Assembly (NCBI GenBank): GCA_949879765.1
Contig: CATLBQ010000012.1
Span: 1-47,173 of the forward strand
Length of the DNA stretch: 47,173 bases
Direction of reading: 5' to 3'
Source: an uncultured Bacilli bacterium
GTDB taxonomy: Bacteria; Bacillota_I; Bacilli_A; ML615J-28; CAG-313
Shown: piece by piece, positions 16,382 through 27,340 of the stretch
How positions within the stretch are numbered: the stretch's first letter is position 1
Layout of the letters: each line of letters starts with the position of its first letter
Notes under the pieces: model-generated
The model's input: the letters and a program-made list of their open reading frames with translations, nothing else
Databases searched by the model: none
What the model was told of the DNA's origin: nothing
Position numbers and translations under genes: made by a program

Positions 16382-16831
16382 ATGCGAATTGCAGTGGGGT
16401 CAGACCATGCGGGATATGAACTCAAAAATCAACTTGTTCAATATTTACAACATTTGGGCAATGAAGTTCATGATATGGGAACATTCAATAAAGAGTCGGT
16501 AGATTATCCAGATTATGCATTATTGGTCGGTCAAACCATTAATCGTGAACAAGCTGAAATGGGCATTTTGATTTGTTATACAGGAATTGGAATGAGTATG
16601 GCCGCAAACAAAATAAAAGGCATTCGGGCTGCGTTAGTATCTAGTGTAGAAAATGCAAAATTGACAAGGGAGCACAATGATGCCAATGTACTTTGTCTAG
16701 GTGCTAAGGATACACCATATGAAACCGCAGTAGCGATTGTGGATACCTTTTTACAAACAAAATTTACTGAAGGACGTCATTTACGGCGCGTATGCAAAGT
16801 AATGCAGATAGAAAAAAATGAAAAAAAATAA
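16382..16831 (+). CDS. rpiB: Ribose-5-phosphate isomerase B
   Basis: A 149-residue RpiB/LacB-family sugar phosphate isomerase interconverting ribose-5-P and ribulose-5-P in the pentose phosphate pathway. It has GSDHAGYELK (D8, H9), the active-site Cys65 in ICYTGIGMS, and GIRAALVSS with REHNDANVLCLGA. AGAGGAG precedes the ATG. It overlaps the next gene by 14 nt and leads the ATP synthase operon, with upp and glyA of the Bacillus order absent. Confidence 0.93.
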   Translation: MRIAVGSDHAGYELKNQLVQYLQHLGNEVHDMGTFNKESVDYPDYALLVGQTINREQAEMGILICYTGIGMSMAANKIKGIRAALVSSVENAKLTREHNDANVLCLGAKDTPYETAVAIVDTFLQTKFTEGRHLRRVCKVMQIEKNEKK

Positions 16832-17120
16832 AGACAAATGGGTAAAAGATTTAAAAGTATATAATATTGTGATGAGCAATGTTTGGAAACTCTTGACCTT
16901 TTTGTTGTTAGGAGTATTAGCGGGCTATTTATTTGAAAAATATGCAAAAGATAAATCGTTACCGTATATGCTTATTTCGATTTTGACATTTACCATTATT
17001 GGTATTATTGATTTCTTTTTTTCGATAATTAGAGAAAGTAAGAAATTAGAACAAACATCCAATCAAACCCATACATCAAAAGAACAGGACACGCAAGATG
17101 AAACACCTCCTATCGAATGA
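16818..17120 (+). CDS. AtpZ/AtpI-family small membrane protein
   Basis: A 100-residue protein with two transmembrane helices (about residues 22-42 and 50-72), a charged N-terminus and a hydrophilic C-terminal tail rich in Gln, Thr and Glu. Proteins of this kind are encoded at the head of F-ATPase operons and are linked to Mg2+ or Ca2+ supply or to c-ring assembly. It overlaps rpiB by 14 nt and atpI by 23 nt, which supports coupled translation. Confidence 0.7.
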   Translation: MKKNKDKWVKDLKVYNIVMSNVWKLLTFLLLGVLAGYLFEKYAKDKSLPYMLISILTFTIIGIIDFFFSIIRESKKLEQTSNQTHTSKEQDTQDETPPIE

Positions 17121-17505
17121 GGATCAAATGGTGCTAAAACGCTCCTTTTGGTTAGCATTAGGAGTGGCTATACTAGCTATTGTTCCGTCCTTTTTTATCT
17201 CTTGGTGGCAATGGTCATTTGGCCTTAGTACACTCATTGGTTATGGGGCTAGTGCCCTTTGTTACGTGAAGTTGGTATACGTTGTGACAAAAGCAACCAA
17301 TCAAGAATATCGTCAGCCCAAAAAAGTATTTGTTTTACACAATATGATAAACCTACTGATTTATTTTGTTGTCTTACTCATTTGTCAGTTGTGGAAGGGG
17401 TTCAATATATTTTTGTGTTTATTTGGCATTTTGACAATCAAAATAGTGATTGTCCTCTCTTTTGGAAGAAAGAAACAGAAAGTTGGTGGAAACATTGATA
17501 GATAA
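17098..17505 (+). CDS. atpI: ATP synthase protein I
   Basis: A 135-residue membrane protein with four hydrophobic helices (about residues 15-35, 40-62, 78-98 and 102-120), matching the AtpI layout. AtpI helps assemble the c-ring. It overlaps the preceding AtpZ-like gene by 23 nt and runs 11 nt into the most likely atpB start. The call rests on topology and operon position more than on conserved residues. Confidence 0.75.
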   Translation: MKHLLSNEDQMVLKRSFWLALGVAILAIVPSFFISWWQWSFGLSTLIGYGASALCYVKLVYVVTKATNQEYRQPKKVFVLHNMINLLIYFVVLLICQLWKGFNIFLCLFGILTIKIVIVLSFGRKKQKVGGNIDR

Positions 17506-18196
17506 AATTCTCGAAATATATAAAGCACCGAACTTTGCCATTCTCGCAGTAACAGTAATCATCATTACTTTTATTGTCATCGTTGGCATCAAGTTGAAAC
17601 GGCATGACCCAACCAAACCGACCAAAGGTATTTTATTGCTTGCGGAAATGCTAGTCAATTGGACCAATAATATGTGCAAAGAAACGCTAGGTAGTCGCTG
17701 GAAGGAAGTCGCACCATTCGTATTATTTGAATGTATCTTTTTATTTGTATCCAATTTGAGTGGGTTAATTGGTTTAACACCACCCACTGCGAATGTATGT
17801 GTGACATTGGCATTAGGTATCGTAGCGGGATTTGTCATTCACTTTATGGCAATCAAGCATAGCGGTATGAAAAATTATTTAAAAGGATACTTGGATCCAT
17901 TTCCCAAATTCCCCATTATGTTGCCTATCAATATCTTTAGTGAGTTGGTAACCCCTATTTCAATGGGATTACGTCTATTTGGTAATATTTTTAGTGGAAC
18001 TGTGGTAATGACACTCATTTACTATGTATTAGGTCAATTATGGATATCGGTAGTTCCAATTGGATACATCGTTACCCCATTGATTACATCGGTATTACAT
18101 GCGATTTTCGATGTATTTTTGGGACTCATCCAAGTATATGTATTTATGCTACTGACCGTAGTATTTATTTCAACAAAAATCCCTGAAGAAGAATAA
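17495..18196 (+). CDS. atpB: ATP synthase F0 subunit a
   Basis: A 233-residue subunit a. It carries the essential Arg160 in SMGLRLFGNIFSG, which faces the c-ring carboxylate during ion transfer, and about five to six membrane helices. No ATG start exists near the N-terminus. The TTG at 17495, with GGTGG 5 nt upstream and overlapping atpI by 11 nt, fits best; a TTG at 17450 would add 15 residues. It forms the stator ion channel with the c subunit encoded next. Confidence 0.93.
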   Translation: MIDKILEIYKAPNFAILAVTVIIITFIVIVGIKLKRHDPTKPTKGILLLAEMLVNWTNNMCKETLGSRWKEVAPFVLFECIFLFVSNLSGLIGLTPPTANVCVTLALGIVAGFVIHFMAIKHSGMKNYLKGYLDPFPKFPIMLPINIFSELVTPISMGLRLFGNIFSGTVVMTLIYYVLGQLWISVVPIGYIVTPLITSVLHAIFDVFLGLIQVYVFMLLTVVFISTKIPEEE

Positions 18197-18227
18197 AAAT
18201 TCAAAAATACAATAGAGGAGGAAAAAT

Positions 18228-18509
18228 ATGAATTTATTCACAAGTTTATTTCAGTTTTTGGCAGAAATGTCAGTTGGTGAAGGATTAAAAAATTTAGGTG
18301 CAGGTATTGGTGCAGGAATTGCGGTAATGACTGGTCTTGGTTCAGGTATTGGACAAGGGTTATCAGCAGGTCTTGGTGCACAAGCTGTTAGCCGTCAACC
18401 AGAAGCAGTAGGGGCGATTCGTTCAACAATGATTATGGGACAAGCTGTTGCAGAAACGGCCAACATCTATGGTTTGATTGTTGCCATCCTATTGATTTTC
18501 GTATTCTAA
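18228..18509 (+). CDS. atpE: ATP synthase F0 subunit c, sodium-type signature
   Basis: A 93-residue two-helix proteolipid with the polar loop RQPEA (56-60). The ion-binding Glu is E76 in AVAETANIY. Gln43 in helix 1 (GIGQG), V74, E76, T77 and Y81 match the positions Q32, V63, E65, S66 and Y70 of the sodium-binding Ilyobacter c subunit with a constant offset of 11. A78 replaces T67. This suggests Na+ rather than H+ coupling (inference). GAGGAGG precedes the ATG. Confidence 0.95.
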   Translation: MNLFTSLFQFLAEMSVGEGLKNLGAGIGAGIAVMTGLGSGIGQGLSAGLGAQAVSRQPEAVGAIRSTMIMGQAVAETANIYGLIVAILLIFVF

Positions 18510-18521
18510 TGAGGAAAAGCT

Positions 18522-19082
18522 ATGGGCGAAGAAATTCAAGGATTACTAAATAATGCAATTGAATTTTTGAATAATGATCTTCAACCACAAGAGGCAATTT
18601 CACACATGGCCATTACATTTGGTCTACAACTTTTAGCCACATTGATTTTGTTTTTACTGATTCGATTTAAGTTTTGGAATGTCATTACCAATATGATTGA
18701 ATCGAGAAAAAAAGAAGTAGAAGAAAGTTTTCAAGTAAGGGATAAAGCATTAGCTGAGGCAGAAACTGCACGTATGGAAGCAGAAACACTCAAATCAGAA
18801 TCAAAGAAAACAGCTTCTAAAATGATTGAAGAAGCCAAAAAGACATCACAATTAGAAGCGGATGAAATTCTTCAAGAAGCACACGAACAAATCAAAAAGG
18901 ATACTGAACAAGCGAGAATGATGATTGAAAAAGAACATCAAGAAATGCAAGAAGGTATTAAAAACGAAGTGATAGAAGTGGCGTATGAAATGGCAGAAAA
19001 GATGGTTGGTAGACAAATCGATAAAAAAGCAAATCAAGATATTGTCAATCAAACACTAGAACAATTGAAAGAACCTCGATAG
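18522..19082 (+). CDS. atpF: ATP synthase F0 subunit b
   Basis: A 186-residue peripheral stalk subunit. An N-terminal stretch of about 30 residues is followed by a membrane helix (about residues 30-52) and then a long charged helix rich in Glu, Lys and Ala that dimerises and reaches the F1 head. It lies 12 nt after atpE and 7 nt before atpH, in the standard order. Confidence 0.93.
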   Translation: MGEEIQGLLNNAIEFLNNDLQPQEAISHMAITFGLQLLATLILFLLIRFKFWNVITNMIESRKKEVEESFQVRDKALAEAETARMEAETLKSESKKTASKMIEEAKKTSQLEADEILQEAHEQIKKDTEQARMMIEKEHQEMQEGIKNEVIEVAYEMAEKMVGRQIDKKANQDIVNQTLEQLKEPR

Positions 19083-19089
19083 GTGAAAT

Positions 19090-19629
19090 ATGATTACATC
19101 AGTTAGTTTACAATATGCACAAGCTTTATTTGAATTTGCCAAAGAAAATCAGCAAATCGATGAATATGCTAGCGATTTAGAAGTTGCAAAACAATTGTTG
19201 ATTGATGACAAAAAGAACAATCAAACGTTACATCATCCTAGTGTTTCTATACAAAGTCGAAAAGAAATCATTGAGCAGGCGTTCCAATCTTATGTTACAC
19301 CTACCTTTTTAAACTTTTTAAAAGTATTGGTAGACAATCAACGTCTCAATGAATTAGGAGATATCGTGGATGCGTATCATCATCTACAAGATGCGCAAAA
19401 TAAAGTTTGTCATGCGACAGCCTATGTGAGATATCCGTTAGAACAACAAGAACAACACAAAATTATTCAAAAATTAGAACAACAGTTTGGAAAAAAAGTC
19501 ACATTATCGACAGTAATTGATGAAAACATTATAGGTGGAATCAAAATTGTCGTTGATGGTAAGATTGTAGATGCAACCATTCAAACTGAAATGTTAGACC
19601 TAAAAAATCAATTAAAGAAAGGTTGGTAA
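19090..19629 (+). CDS. atpH: ATP synthase F1 subunit delta
   Basis: A 179-residue delta subunit that joins the b stalk to the top of F1. It has the N-terminal [13 protein letters not shown] helix, a helical bundle to about residue 105, and a C-terminal segment with [21 protein letters not shown]. It is 2 nt from atpA. Confidence 0.92.
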   Translation: MITSVSLQYAQALFEFAKENQQIDEYASDLEVAKQLLIDDKKNNQTLHHPSVSIQSRKEIIEQAFQSYVTPTFLNFLKVLVDNQRLNELGDIVDAYHHLQDAQNKVCHATAYVRYPLEQQEQHKIIQKLEQQFGKKVTLSTVIDENIIGGIKIVVDGKIVDATIQTEMLDLKNQLKKGW

Positions 19630-19631
19630 AG

Positions 19632-21137
19632 ATGAAACCTTTAAAAATAGAAGAAATCAGTGCACTGATTAAAGAGCAAATTAAAAGGTATGAAGTCACA
19701 GTAGATACCACTAGTGTAGGAACTGTGATTAAAGTATATGATGGAATTGCTTTAGTACATGGATTAGATGATGCTATGGCAGGTGAACTTTTGGCATTTC
19801 CTAACGATTTATATGGAATGGCATTGAACCTAGAAAAAGATTATGTAGGAGCCATTTTATTTGGTTCTTCTAGTAAAGTAAAAGAAGGAGATACAGTACG
19901 TTCTACCCATCGTATTTTAGAAGTACCTGTTGGGGAGGCTTTGATTGGACGAGTAGTCAATGCTTTAGGGCAACCTATTGATGAAGAAGGACCTATTCAA
20001 ACCAAACATTATCGCCCTGTTGAAAAAAAGGCATCAGGTGTGATGGATCGTCAAAGTGTAAAACAGCCCTTAAAAACAGGAATCAAAATCATTGATGCAT
20101 TAGTCCCTATTGGTCGGGGTCAAAGAGAATTGATCATTGGCGACAGACAAACAGGTAAAACATCAATTGCAATTGATACCATTTTGAATCAAAAAGATCA
20201 AAATGTCATTTGTATCTATGTAGCGATTGGTCAAAAAGAATCTACGGTATCCAATGTGATTGAAACATTAAAAGCACATGATGCGATGCAATACTCGATT
20301 GTTGTATCTGCTTCTGCATCACTTCCTGCTCCTCTTTTGTACTTGGCACCTTATACAGGGGTCACTATTGCGGAAGAATTTATGTTTCAGGGAAAAGATG
20401 TTTTGATTATCTATGATGATTTAAGCAAACATGCAGTAGCTTATCGTGAACTTTCCTTGTTGCTCAAAAGACCACCAGGACGTGAGGCTTTCCCAGGAGA
20501 TGTTTTCTATCTTCACTCTCGTTTATTAGAGCGTGCGGCTAAACTCAGTGATGCTTTAGGTGGTGGCTCAATTACAGCACTACCAATCATTGAAACACAA
20601 GCGGGTGATATTTCTGCATATATTCCAACCAATGTAATCAGTATTACTGATGGACAAATTTTCTTACAAACAGAATTGTTTTATTCAGGCATTCGACCTG
20701 CAGTGAGTGCGGGTTTATCTGTATCACGGGTTGGAGGTAGTGCCCAAATCAAAGCAGTAAAAAAGGTATCGGGTACATTGAGATTAGATTTAGCATCCTT
20801 CCGGGAGTTAGAAGCCTTTACGCAATTTGGTTCGGATTTAGATGAGGCTACCAAAGCTAAGTTAGAACGAGGTAAACGAACGGTTGAAATTTTAAAGCAA
20901 GACTTACACGAATCTGTATCTAGTGAAAAATTGGCACTCATCATATATGCGTTAACTACTGGTGCGTTAGATGATGTTGAGTTAACAGAGATTTTGAATT
21001 TTGAAAAAGCCTTTTATCGCTATTTAGAACAAAATGAAAGTGGTAAGGCGCTATTAACAGAAATCAAAGAAACAGGTAATTTACCACGAACAGAACAAAT
21101 CGATCAAGTGATTGCATTGTTTAAAGAAACAAGATAA
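19632..21137 (+). CDS. atpA: ATP synthase F1 subunit alpha
   Basis: A 501-residue alpha subunit, close to the usual 502. It has Walker A GDRQTGKT (170-177), and [20 protein letters not shown] and SVSRVGG typical of the nucleotide domain. It provides the non-catalytic nucleotide sites of the F1 hexamer. The ATG at 19632 matches family N-termini ([14 protein letters not shown]); a TTG three codons earlier is less likely. Confidence 0.97.
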   Translation: MKPLKIEEISALIKEQIKRYEVTVDTTSVGTVIKVYDGIALVHGLDDAMAGELLAFPNDLYGMALNLEKDYVGAILFGSSSKVKEGDTVRSTHRILEVPVGEALIGRVVNALGQPIDEEGPIQTKHYRPVEKKASGVMDRQSVKQPLKTGIKIIDALVPIGRGQRELIIGDRQTGKTSIAIDTILNQKDQNVICIYVAIGQKESTVSNVIETLKAHDAMQYSIVVSASASLPAPLLYLAPYTGVTIAEEFMFQGKDVLIIYDDLSKHAVAYRELSLLLKRPPGREAFPGDVFYLHSRLLERAAKLSDALGGGSITALPIIETQAGDISAYIPTNVISITDGQIFLQTELFYSGIRPAVSAGLSVSRVGGSAQIKAVKKVSGTLRLDLASFRELEAFTQFGSDLDEATKAKLERGKRTVEILKQDLHESVSSEKLALIIYALTTGALDDVELTEILNFEKAFYRYLEQNESGKALLTEIKETGNLPRTEQIDQVIALFKETR

Positions 21138-21154
21138 ATTGAAAGGAGCGTACA

Positions 21155-23445
<2,291 letters not shown>

Positions 23446-23449
23446 GATT

Positions 23450-23839
23450 ATGAATCTTTCAATTGTAACCCCCAAAGGAACTAGTTATCAAGGAACCGTT
23501 GATTATATTGTTGTAGATGGTGATAATGGACAATTGGCCATTTTAGCACATCATGTCCCTATTGTTGTTTCGATTCGATTAGGATATGTGAAACGTGTTA
23601 GTGGAAATGAAGAAATCTATCATCTTATTTCAGGTGGGCTTCTTGAATTTAGTCAAGATACGGCTACTGTGATTGCCCAAGAAACGGTTGAAGGAAAAAC
23701 ATTAGAAGATGCCAAGCAAGCCTTACAACGTTTAAGAGCAACTCAAAAAGAGGCAAATCGAAAAGGAGCAATGGACTTTTCAGAAATGGAAAGAGAGCTT
23801 GCCTTAAATTTAAAAGAAATTCAAGCATCAAGACTATAA
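23450..23839 (+). CDS. atpC: ATP synthase F1 subunit epsilon
   Basis: A 129-residue epsilon subunit with the N-terminal beta domain (IVTPKGTSYQGTVDYIVV, GDNGQLAILAHHVPIV) and a C-terminal helical hairpin (about residues 85-128) that regulates ATPase activity. It closes the operon, 4 nt after atpD and just before a strong terminator. Confidence 0.93.
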   Translation: MNLSIVTPKGTSYQGTVDYIVVDGDNGQLAILAHHVPIVVSIRLGYVKRVSGNEEIYHLISGGLLEFSQDTATVIAQETVEGKTLEDAKQALQRLRATQKEANRKGAMDFSEMERELALNLKEIQASRL

Positions 23840-23846
23840 TATAAAA

Positions 23847-23893
23847 AGAAGGCACTTTGAACGAATAGGTTCATGAAAAGTGTCTTCTTTTTT
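23847..23893 (+). terminator. Terminator of the ATP synthase operon
   Basis: AGAAGGCACTT (23847-23857) pairs with AAGTGTCTTCT (23878-23888) with one G-U pair. An inner TGAAC/GTTCA stem extends it, and a T run follows. Confidence 0.85.
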
Positions 23894-23962
23894 ATATGGG
23901 GAAAGCTACTCAAAGGAATCAAATAGATAGAACGTTTTCATCTATTCTGCATAGTCATCTGA

Positions 23963-23991
23963 TAGACTTATTTTGAAAATAGTGATAAAAT
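23963..23991 (+). promoter_or_regulatory. Promoter of pyk
   Basis: TAGACT (23963-23968), 17 bp, TAAAAT (23986-23991), with an extended -10 TGA. The predicted start is near 23998, so the structured leader at 24001-24069 is transcribed. Confidence 0.5.
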
Positions 23992-24000
23992 AATATCGAA

Positions 24001-24069
24001 ATGAATACAATGAAGTGGTGGAGTCTGTCAGATAAGGGCAGCAGTATGGCCCTTTTTCATTGTAAATAA
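24001..24069 (+). promoter_or_regulatory. Structured pyk leader with a 22-codon ORF
   Basis: The outer arms ACAATGAA (24007-24014) and TTCATTGT (24056-24063) enclose an inner GC-rich hairpin AAGGGC/GCCCTT (24034-24039/24049-24054) followed by T. A short frame ATG 24001 to TAA 24067-24069 encodes 22 residues with two adjacent Trp and overlaps the whole structure. It may be an attenuator or a structured leader for pyruvate kinase (inference). It matches no riboswitch I recognise. Confidence 0.4.
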
Positions 24070-24092
24070 CTAGAATAAAGGAACTGTTCAAT

Positions 24093-25514
24093 ATGAAAAA
24101 AACCAAAATAATTTGTACATTAGGACCAGCATCAAGAGATGAAAAGACATTAGAAAAAATGTTACAAAATGGTATGAATGTAGCGAGAATCAATTTTTCA
24201 CATGGTACACATGAATATCACAAAGAAACCATCGCCCTATTTCGAAGCGTAAGAGATCGTTTGGGTGTACCCGCTGGTGTAATGTTAGATACCAAGGGTC
24301 CAGAAATTCGTTTGGGTGACTTTGAAAATGAAAAAGTTACTTTGAAAAAGGGCAATACATTTACCCTAACGACACAATCTATATTAGGTAATGAGAATAT
24401 GGTCGTTATTACATACAAAGATTTACCTTCTCAGTTGAATAAGGGGAATAAAATTTTAATTGACGACGGAAAAGTAGAACTAGAAGTATTAGAAACAACG
24501 GAAGAAGACATCCTTTGTAAGGTCAAAGTAGGTGGTGTCATTTCCAATCATAAAGGTGTAAATGTGCCAAATGTTCACTTGAATTTTCAATATCTTAGTG
24601 AACAAGATAAAATGGATTTAAGTTTTGGTGTAGAACAAGATGTAGATTTCATTGCGGCATCATTTGTTCGTTCAAAAGAAGATGTCATTGCCTTACGCAA
24701 TTATTTAGATTATATTGGCGGACATCAAATCAAAATTATTTCTAAAATTGAAAACATAGAAGGTGTCAATAATTTTGATGAAATTCTTGCGTATTCAGAT
24801 GGAATTATGGTTGCCCGTGGAGATATGGGTGTAGAAGTAGAATATGAAAAATTACCAGGTCTACAAAAAAAATTTATCCGCAAATGTTTTCAATCAGGTA
24901 AAATGGTGATTACAGCAACGCAAATGTTAGAATCAATGATTCATAGTAATACACCTACTCGAGCAGAAATTACCGATGTAGCCAATGCAATTTTTGATGG
25001 TACGAGTGGAATTATGCTTTCTGGTGAAACCGCAATGGGCGATCATCCTGCCCAAGTTGTCAAAACAATGGCTAAAATTGCGATGCAAGCTGAACAAGAT
25101 GCTTTTGATATGAAGTGTTATGATGGCTTGAAATATGACAACGATTCAGATGATACAACCAATGCCATTTGTGATGCTGCATGCACAACCGCAAAAGATT
25201 TGAATGCCAAAGCCATTATTGCTGTTACTAAATCCGGTCATACAGCAAGACGAGTATCAAAATATCGTCCTCAAGTTCCTATTGTTGCACCGACTCCTAA
25301 CCCAAAAACGTTCCATCAATTGTCTTTATCTTGGGGCGTATATCCTGTAATGGCATTGTATCAAAATAATACCAATACATTATTTGACCATGCGATTGCT
25401 TGTGCTAAAATGTATGGTTATGTAAATGAAAATGATCGCGTTGTGTTAACAGGAGGAAAAACCCAAAGTACGGATATCTTGAACGTACAAATAGTGAAAA
25501 CGAGGGAGAAATAA
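24093..25514 (+). CDS. pyk: Pyruvate kinase
   Basis: A 473-residue glycolytic enzyme making pyruvate and ATP from phosphoenolpyruvate and ADP. It has KIICTLGPAS and ARINFSHG at the N-terminus, the active-site lysine in ISKIEN, MVARGDMGVE, and MLESMI with PTRAEITDVANAIFDG. It is the short form, without the extra PEP-utiliser domain found in Bacillus Pyk. AAGGA lies 13 nt upstream of the ATG, a weak placement. The structured leader may contribute to control. Confidence 0.96.
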   Translation: MKKTKIICTLGPASRDEKTLEKMLQNGMNVARINFSHGTHEYHKETIALFRSVRDRLGVPAGVMLDTKGPEIRLGDFENEKVTLKKGNTFTLTTQSILGNENMVVITYKDLPSQLNKGNKILIDDGKVELEVLETTEEDILCKVKVGGVISNHKGVNVPNVHLNFQYLSEQDKMDLSFGVEQDVDFIAASFVRSKEDVIALRNYLDYIGGHQIKIISKIENIEGVNNFDEILAYSDGIMVARGDMGVEVEYEKLPGLQKKFIRKCFQSGKMVITATQMLESMIHSNTPTRAEITDVANAIFDGTSGIMLSGETAMGDHPAQVVKTMAKIAMQAEQDAFDMKCYDGLKYDNDSDDTTNAICDAACTTAKDLNAKAIIAVTKSGHTARRVSKYRPQVPIVAPTPNPKTFHQLSLSWGVYPVMALYQNNTNTLFDHAIACAKMYGYVNENDRVVLTGGKTQSTDILNVQIVKTREK

Positions 25515-25555
25515 TTTCTAAACAAAACAAATTTGAAGTGCTTTATGGAGTGAAG

Positions 25556-26356
25556 ATGCTCATTTGTGGCATATTTGTGGGGATTGCGGCCATTCTTCCA
25601 GGAATTAGTGGCGGTGTTCTCACGGTAATTTTTGGTATTTATCAGCCACTGATGGAAGTACTTGCACATCCTTTCAAAAAAGCAAAACAATATTTCAACA
25701 TGCTTGTGCCATTTGCTATTGGTGGGGTTGTTGGTTTTATTGGTTTTGCTAAAGTAGTGAGTTTCTTATTGGCGCAAAATAGTGGGTATACATTATCGGT
25801 TTTTTTAGGACTAACATTAGGTATGTTTCCAAGCATTTTTCAAGAAGCAGGAAGTAGAGGAAGAAATAAAAACGCAATCATTGGTTTTATCGGATCATTT
25901 ATGCTATTTCTTTGTCTTTTGCTGTTCTTAAAAACGCATCAAATCAACCTTCCAACCAATCTATTTACTTATTTTCTTTGTGGTATTGCCTGGGGATTGA
26001 GTATTATTGTTCCTGGTATGAGTTCTTCAGCGACCCTCATTTTTTTAGGGCTTTATCAACCGATGACAGATGGCATTGCCGCATTCAATCTAGAGGTATT
26101 GATACCACTGGCTGTGGGATTTATGATGACACTACTGAGTTTATCTAAACTAGTTCATGTTTTATTTGAAAAACATTATACGGGAATGTACCATATCATT
26201 TTGGGTATCGTTGTGTCTTCTACAGTATTAACTATTCCGACGCATTTTGAAAGTCAATTTGATTTATGGATGAATATTCTTTGTGTCCTTTTAGGTTTTC
26301 TATTTACGCTTGTTTGGGAAACATTTGCCAAAAAAATTCAAAAAAAAGTTGTATAA
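25556..26356 (+). CDS. DUF368 membrane protein (PopT-type polyprenyl-phosphate transporter)
   Basis: A 266-residue polytopic membrane protein with the internally duplicated family motif PGISGG (near residue 15) and PGMSSS (about 155), each at the start of a re-entrant half. DUF368 proteins of the PopT kind recycle undecaprenyl phosphate across the membrane for wall synthesis (family knowledge). The ATG at 25556 has GGAG 5 nt upstream and puts the first motif at the usual distance; a GTG at 25538 is an alternative. Confidence 0.83.
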   Translation: MLICGIFVGIAAILPGISGGVLTVIFGIYQPLMEVLAHPFKKAKQYFNMLVPFAIGGVVGFIGFAKVVSFLLAQNSGYTLSVFLGLTLGMFPSIFQEAGSRGRNKNAIIGFIGSFMLFLCLLLFLKTHQINLPTNLFTYFLCGIAWGLSIIVPGMSSSATLIFLGLYQPMTDGIAAFNLEVLIPLAVGFMMTLLSLSKLVHVLFEKHYTGMYHIILGIVVSSTVLTIPTHFESQFDLWMNILCVLLGFLFTLVWETFAKKIQKKVV

Positions 26357-26392
26357 AATTTATCAACGAATGAATACTATAAGGAGATTCAT

Positions 26393-26611
26393 ATGGAAAA
26401 AACATTTGCTATTATTTATTTTATTAGTTTTGCATCATCGTTTCTCATTATTTTATATGCACTAACGAAATCTAATTTTGAAAAATGTTTCAAACAAGGA
26501 AAAATTGAAGCCATTAAAGTGGCAACATTTATCCTTACGTTTATTTTAGCGAGTCTATTTGCACTGGCTATGAAAAATATAATGGAGTGTGTTTACACTT
26601 TAATCAATTAA
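26393..26611 (+). CDS. DUF1146 (YwzB-like) small membrane protein
   Basis: A 72-residue protein with two transmembrane helices (about residues 5-22 and 42-62) joined by a basic loop. It has the size and topology of YwzB/DUF1146 proteins, which lie downstream of the atp operon in Bacillus, as here. Function unknown. AAGGAG is 8 nt before the ATG. The call rests on size, topology and position. Confidence 0.65.
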   Translation: MEKTFAIIYFISFASSFLIILYALTKSNFEKCFKQGKIEAIKVATFILTFILASLFALAMKNIMECVYTLIN

Positions 26612-26614
26612 TGG

Positions 26615-26643
26615 GTATAATTTAAAAAAACTGTGTCATACTA
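26615..26643 (+). promoter_or_regulatory. Putative forespore sigma promoter of spoIIQ
   Basis: GTATA (26615-26619), 17 bp, CATACTA (26637-26643), an exact match to the SigG -10 CATNMTA. It matches the sites before spoIIR and pdaA. Confidence 0.5.
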
Positions 26644-26659
26644 ATCCTGAGGTGATACA

Positions 26660-27307
26660 GTGAAAAAGTTGATAAAGAAAATTGGCCAAAATAAATTTCA
26701 ATTTTTCTTCTTTGTTGGTATTTTAGCACTACTTGCTATCGCATTAATTGTCTCTGTGACCATGAATCAAACGGAAAAACCAATTGACCCTAATCCACCA
26801 GTAATCATTCCACCAGTTGGTGATGATGATCCGGTGACTACCAAACCAGAAGAAGTTTTCAAACTGCCTTTTCAAGAAAGTATGGACTATACCGTTGTTC
26901 GTAAATTTTATGATAAAAACGCTTCAAAAGAAGATCAGTTATTATCACTCATTCAATATGAAAATAGTTATCGAACAAGCAATGGTGTAGGTTATGCTCA
27001 TAAAGAAAAAACAACATTTGATGTAAGTTGTGTACTCAGTGGAAAGGTCATTGAAATCAAAGAAAGTCCTCTTTATGGTAATTATGTTGTAATTGAACAT
27101 AATAATCAATTGGTAAGTTATTACTATGGTTTAAGTGAAGTCACAGTAACAGTAGGAACAACCATTAACCAAGGAGATAAAATTGGAACAAGCGGTCATA
27201 CCAATATAGATAAAGAAGCAGGGAATCATGTGTATCTTCAAGTGAAGAAGAATGGCATGTATGTGAATCCTGAAAGTCTAGTTGGTAAAAAAATATCAGA
27301 GATTTAA
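26660..27307 (+). CDS. spoIIQ: Stage II sporulation protein Q (degenerate M23 domain)
   Basis: A 215-residue protein with one N-terminal membrane helix (about residues 14-35), a proline-rich linker (about 40-60) and an M23/LytM-like domain (about 75-212). The LytM zinc site (HxxxD and HxH) is mostly lost: D121 and H190 remain, but the first His position is K117 and the last is Y192. It is therefore probably a scaffold, as SpoIIQ is in Bacillus, where it forms the forespore part of the channel with SpoIIIAH. The GTG start at 26660 has GAGGTG 5 nt upstream. The locus, after ywzB, matches the Bacillus order. Confidence 0.8.
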   Translation: MKKLIKKIGQNKFQFFFFVGILALLAIALIVSVTMNQTEKPIDPNPPVIIPPVGDDDPVTTKPEEVFKLPFQESMDYTVVRKFYDKNASKEDQLLSLIQYENSYRTSNGVGYAHKEKTTFDVSCVLSGKVIEIKESPLYGNYVVIEHNNQLVSYYYGLSEVTVTVGTTINQGDKIGTSGHTNIDKEAGNHVYLQVKKNGMYVNPESLVGKKISEI

Positions 27308-27336
27308 AAAAAAGCAAACAGATGTTTGCTTTTTTC
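27306..27336. terminator. Bidirectional terminator between spoIIQ and mnmM
   Basis: GCAAAC (27314-27319) and GTTTGC (27324-27329) pair around AGAT, with an A run before and a T run after. It can end transcripts on both strands. Confidence 0.85.
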
Positions 27337-27340
27337 TATG

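Noticed and set aside
16362-16520. An ATG at the predicted rpiB transcript start opening another frame
   Set aside because: It is out of frame with the well-supported rpiB, which has its own SD; most likely a chance ATG.
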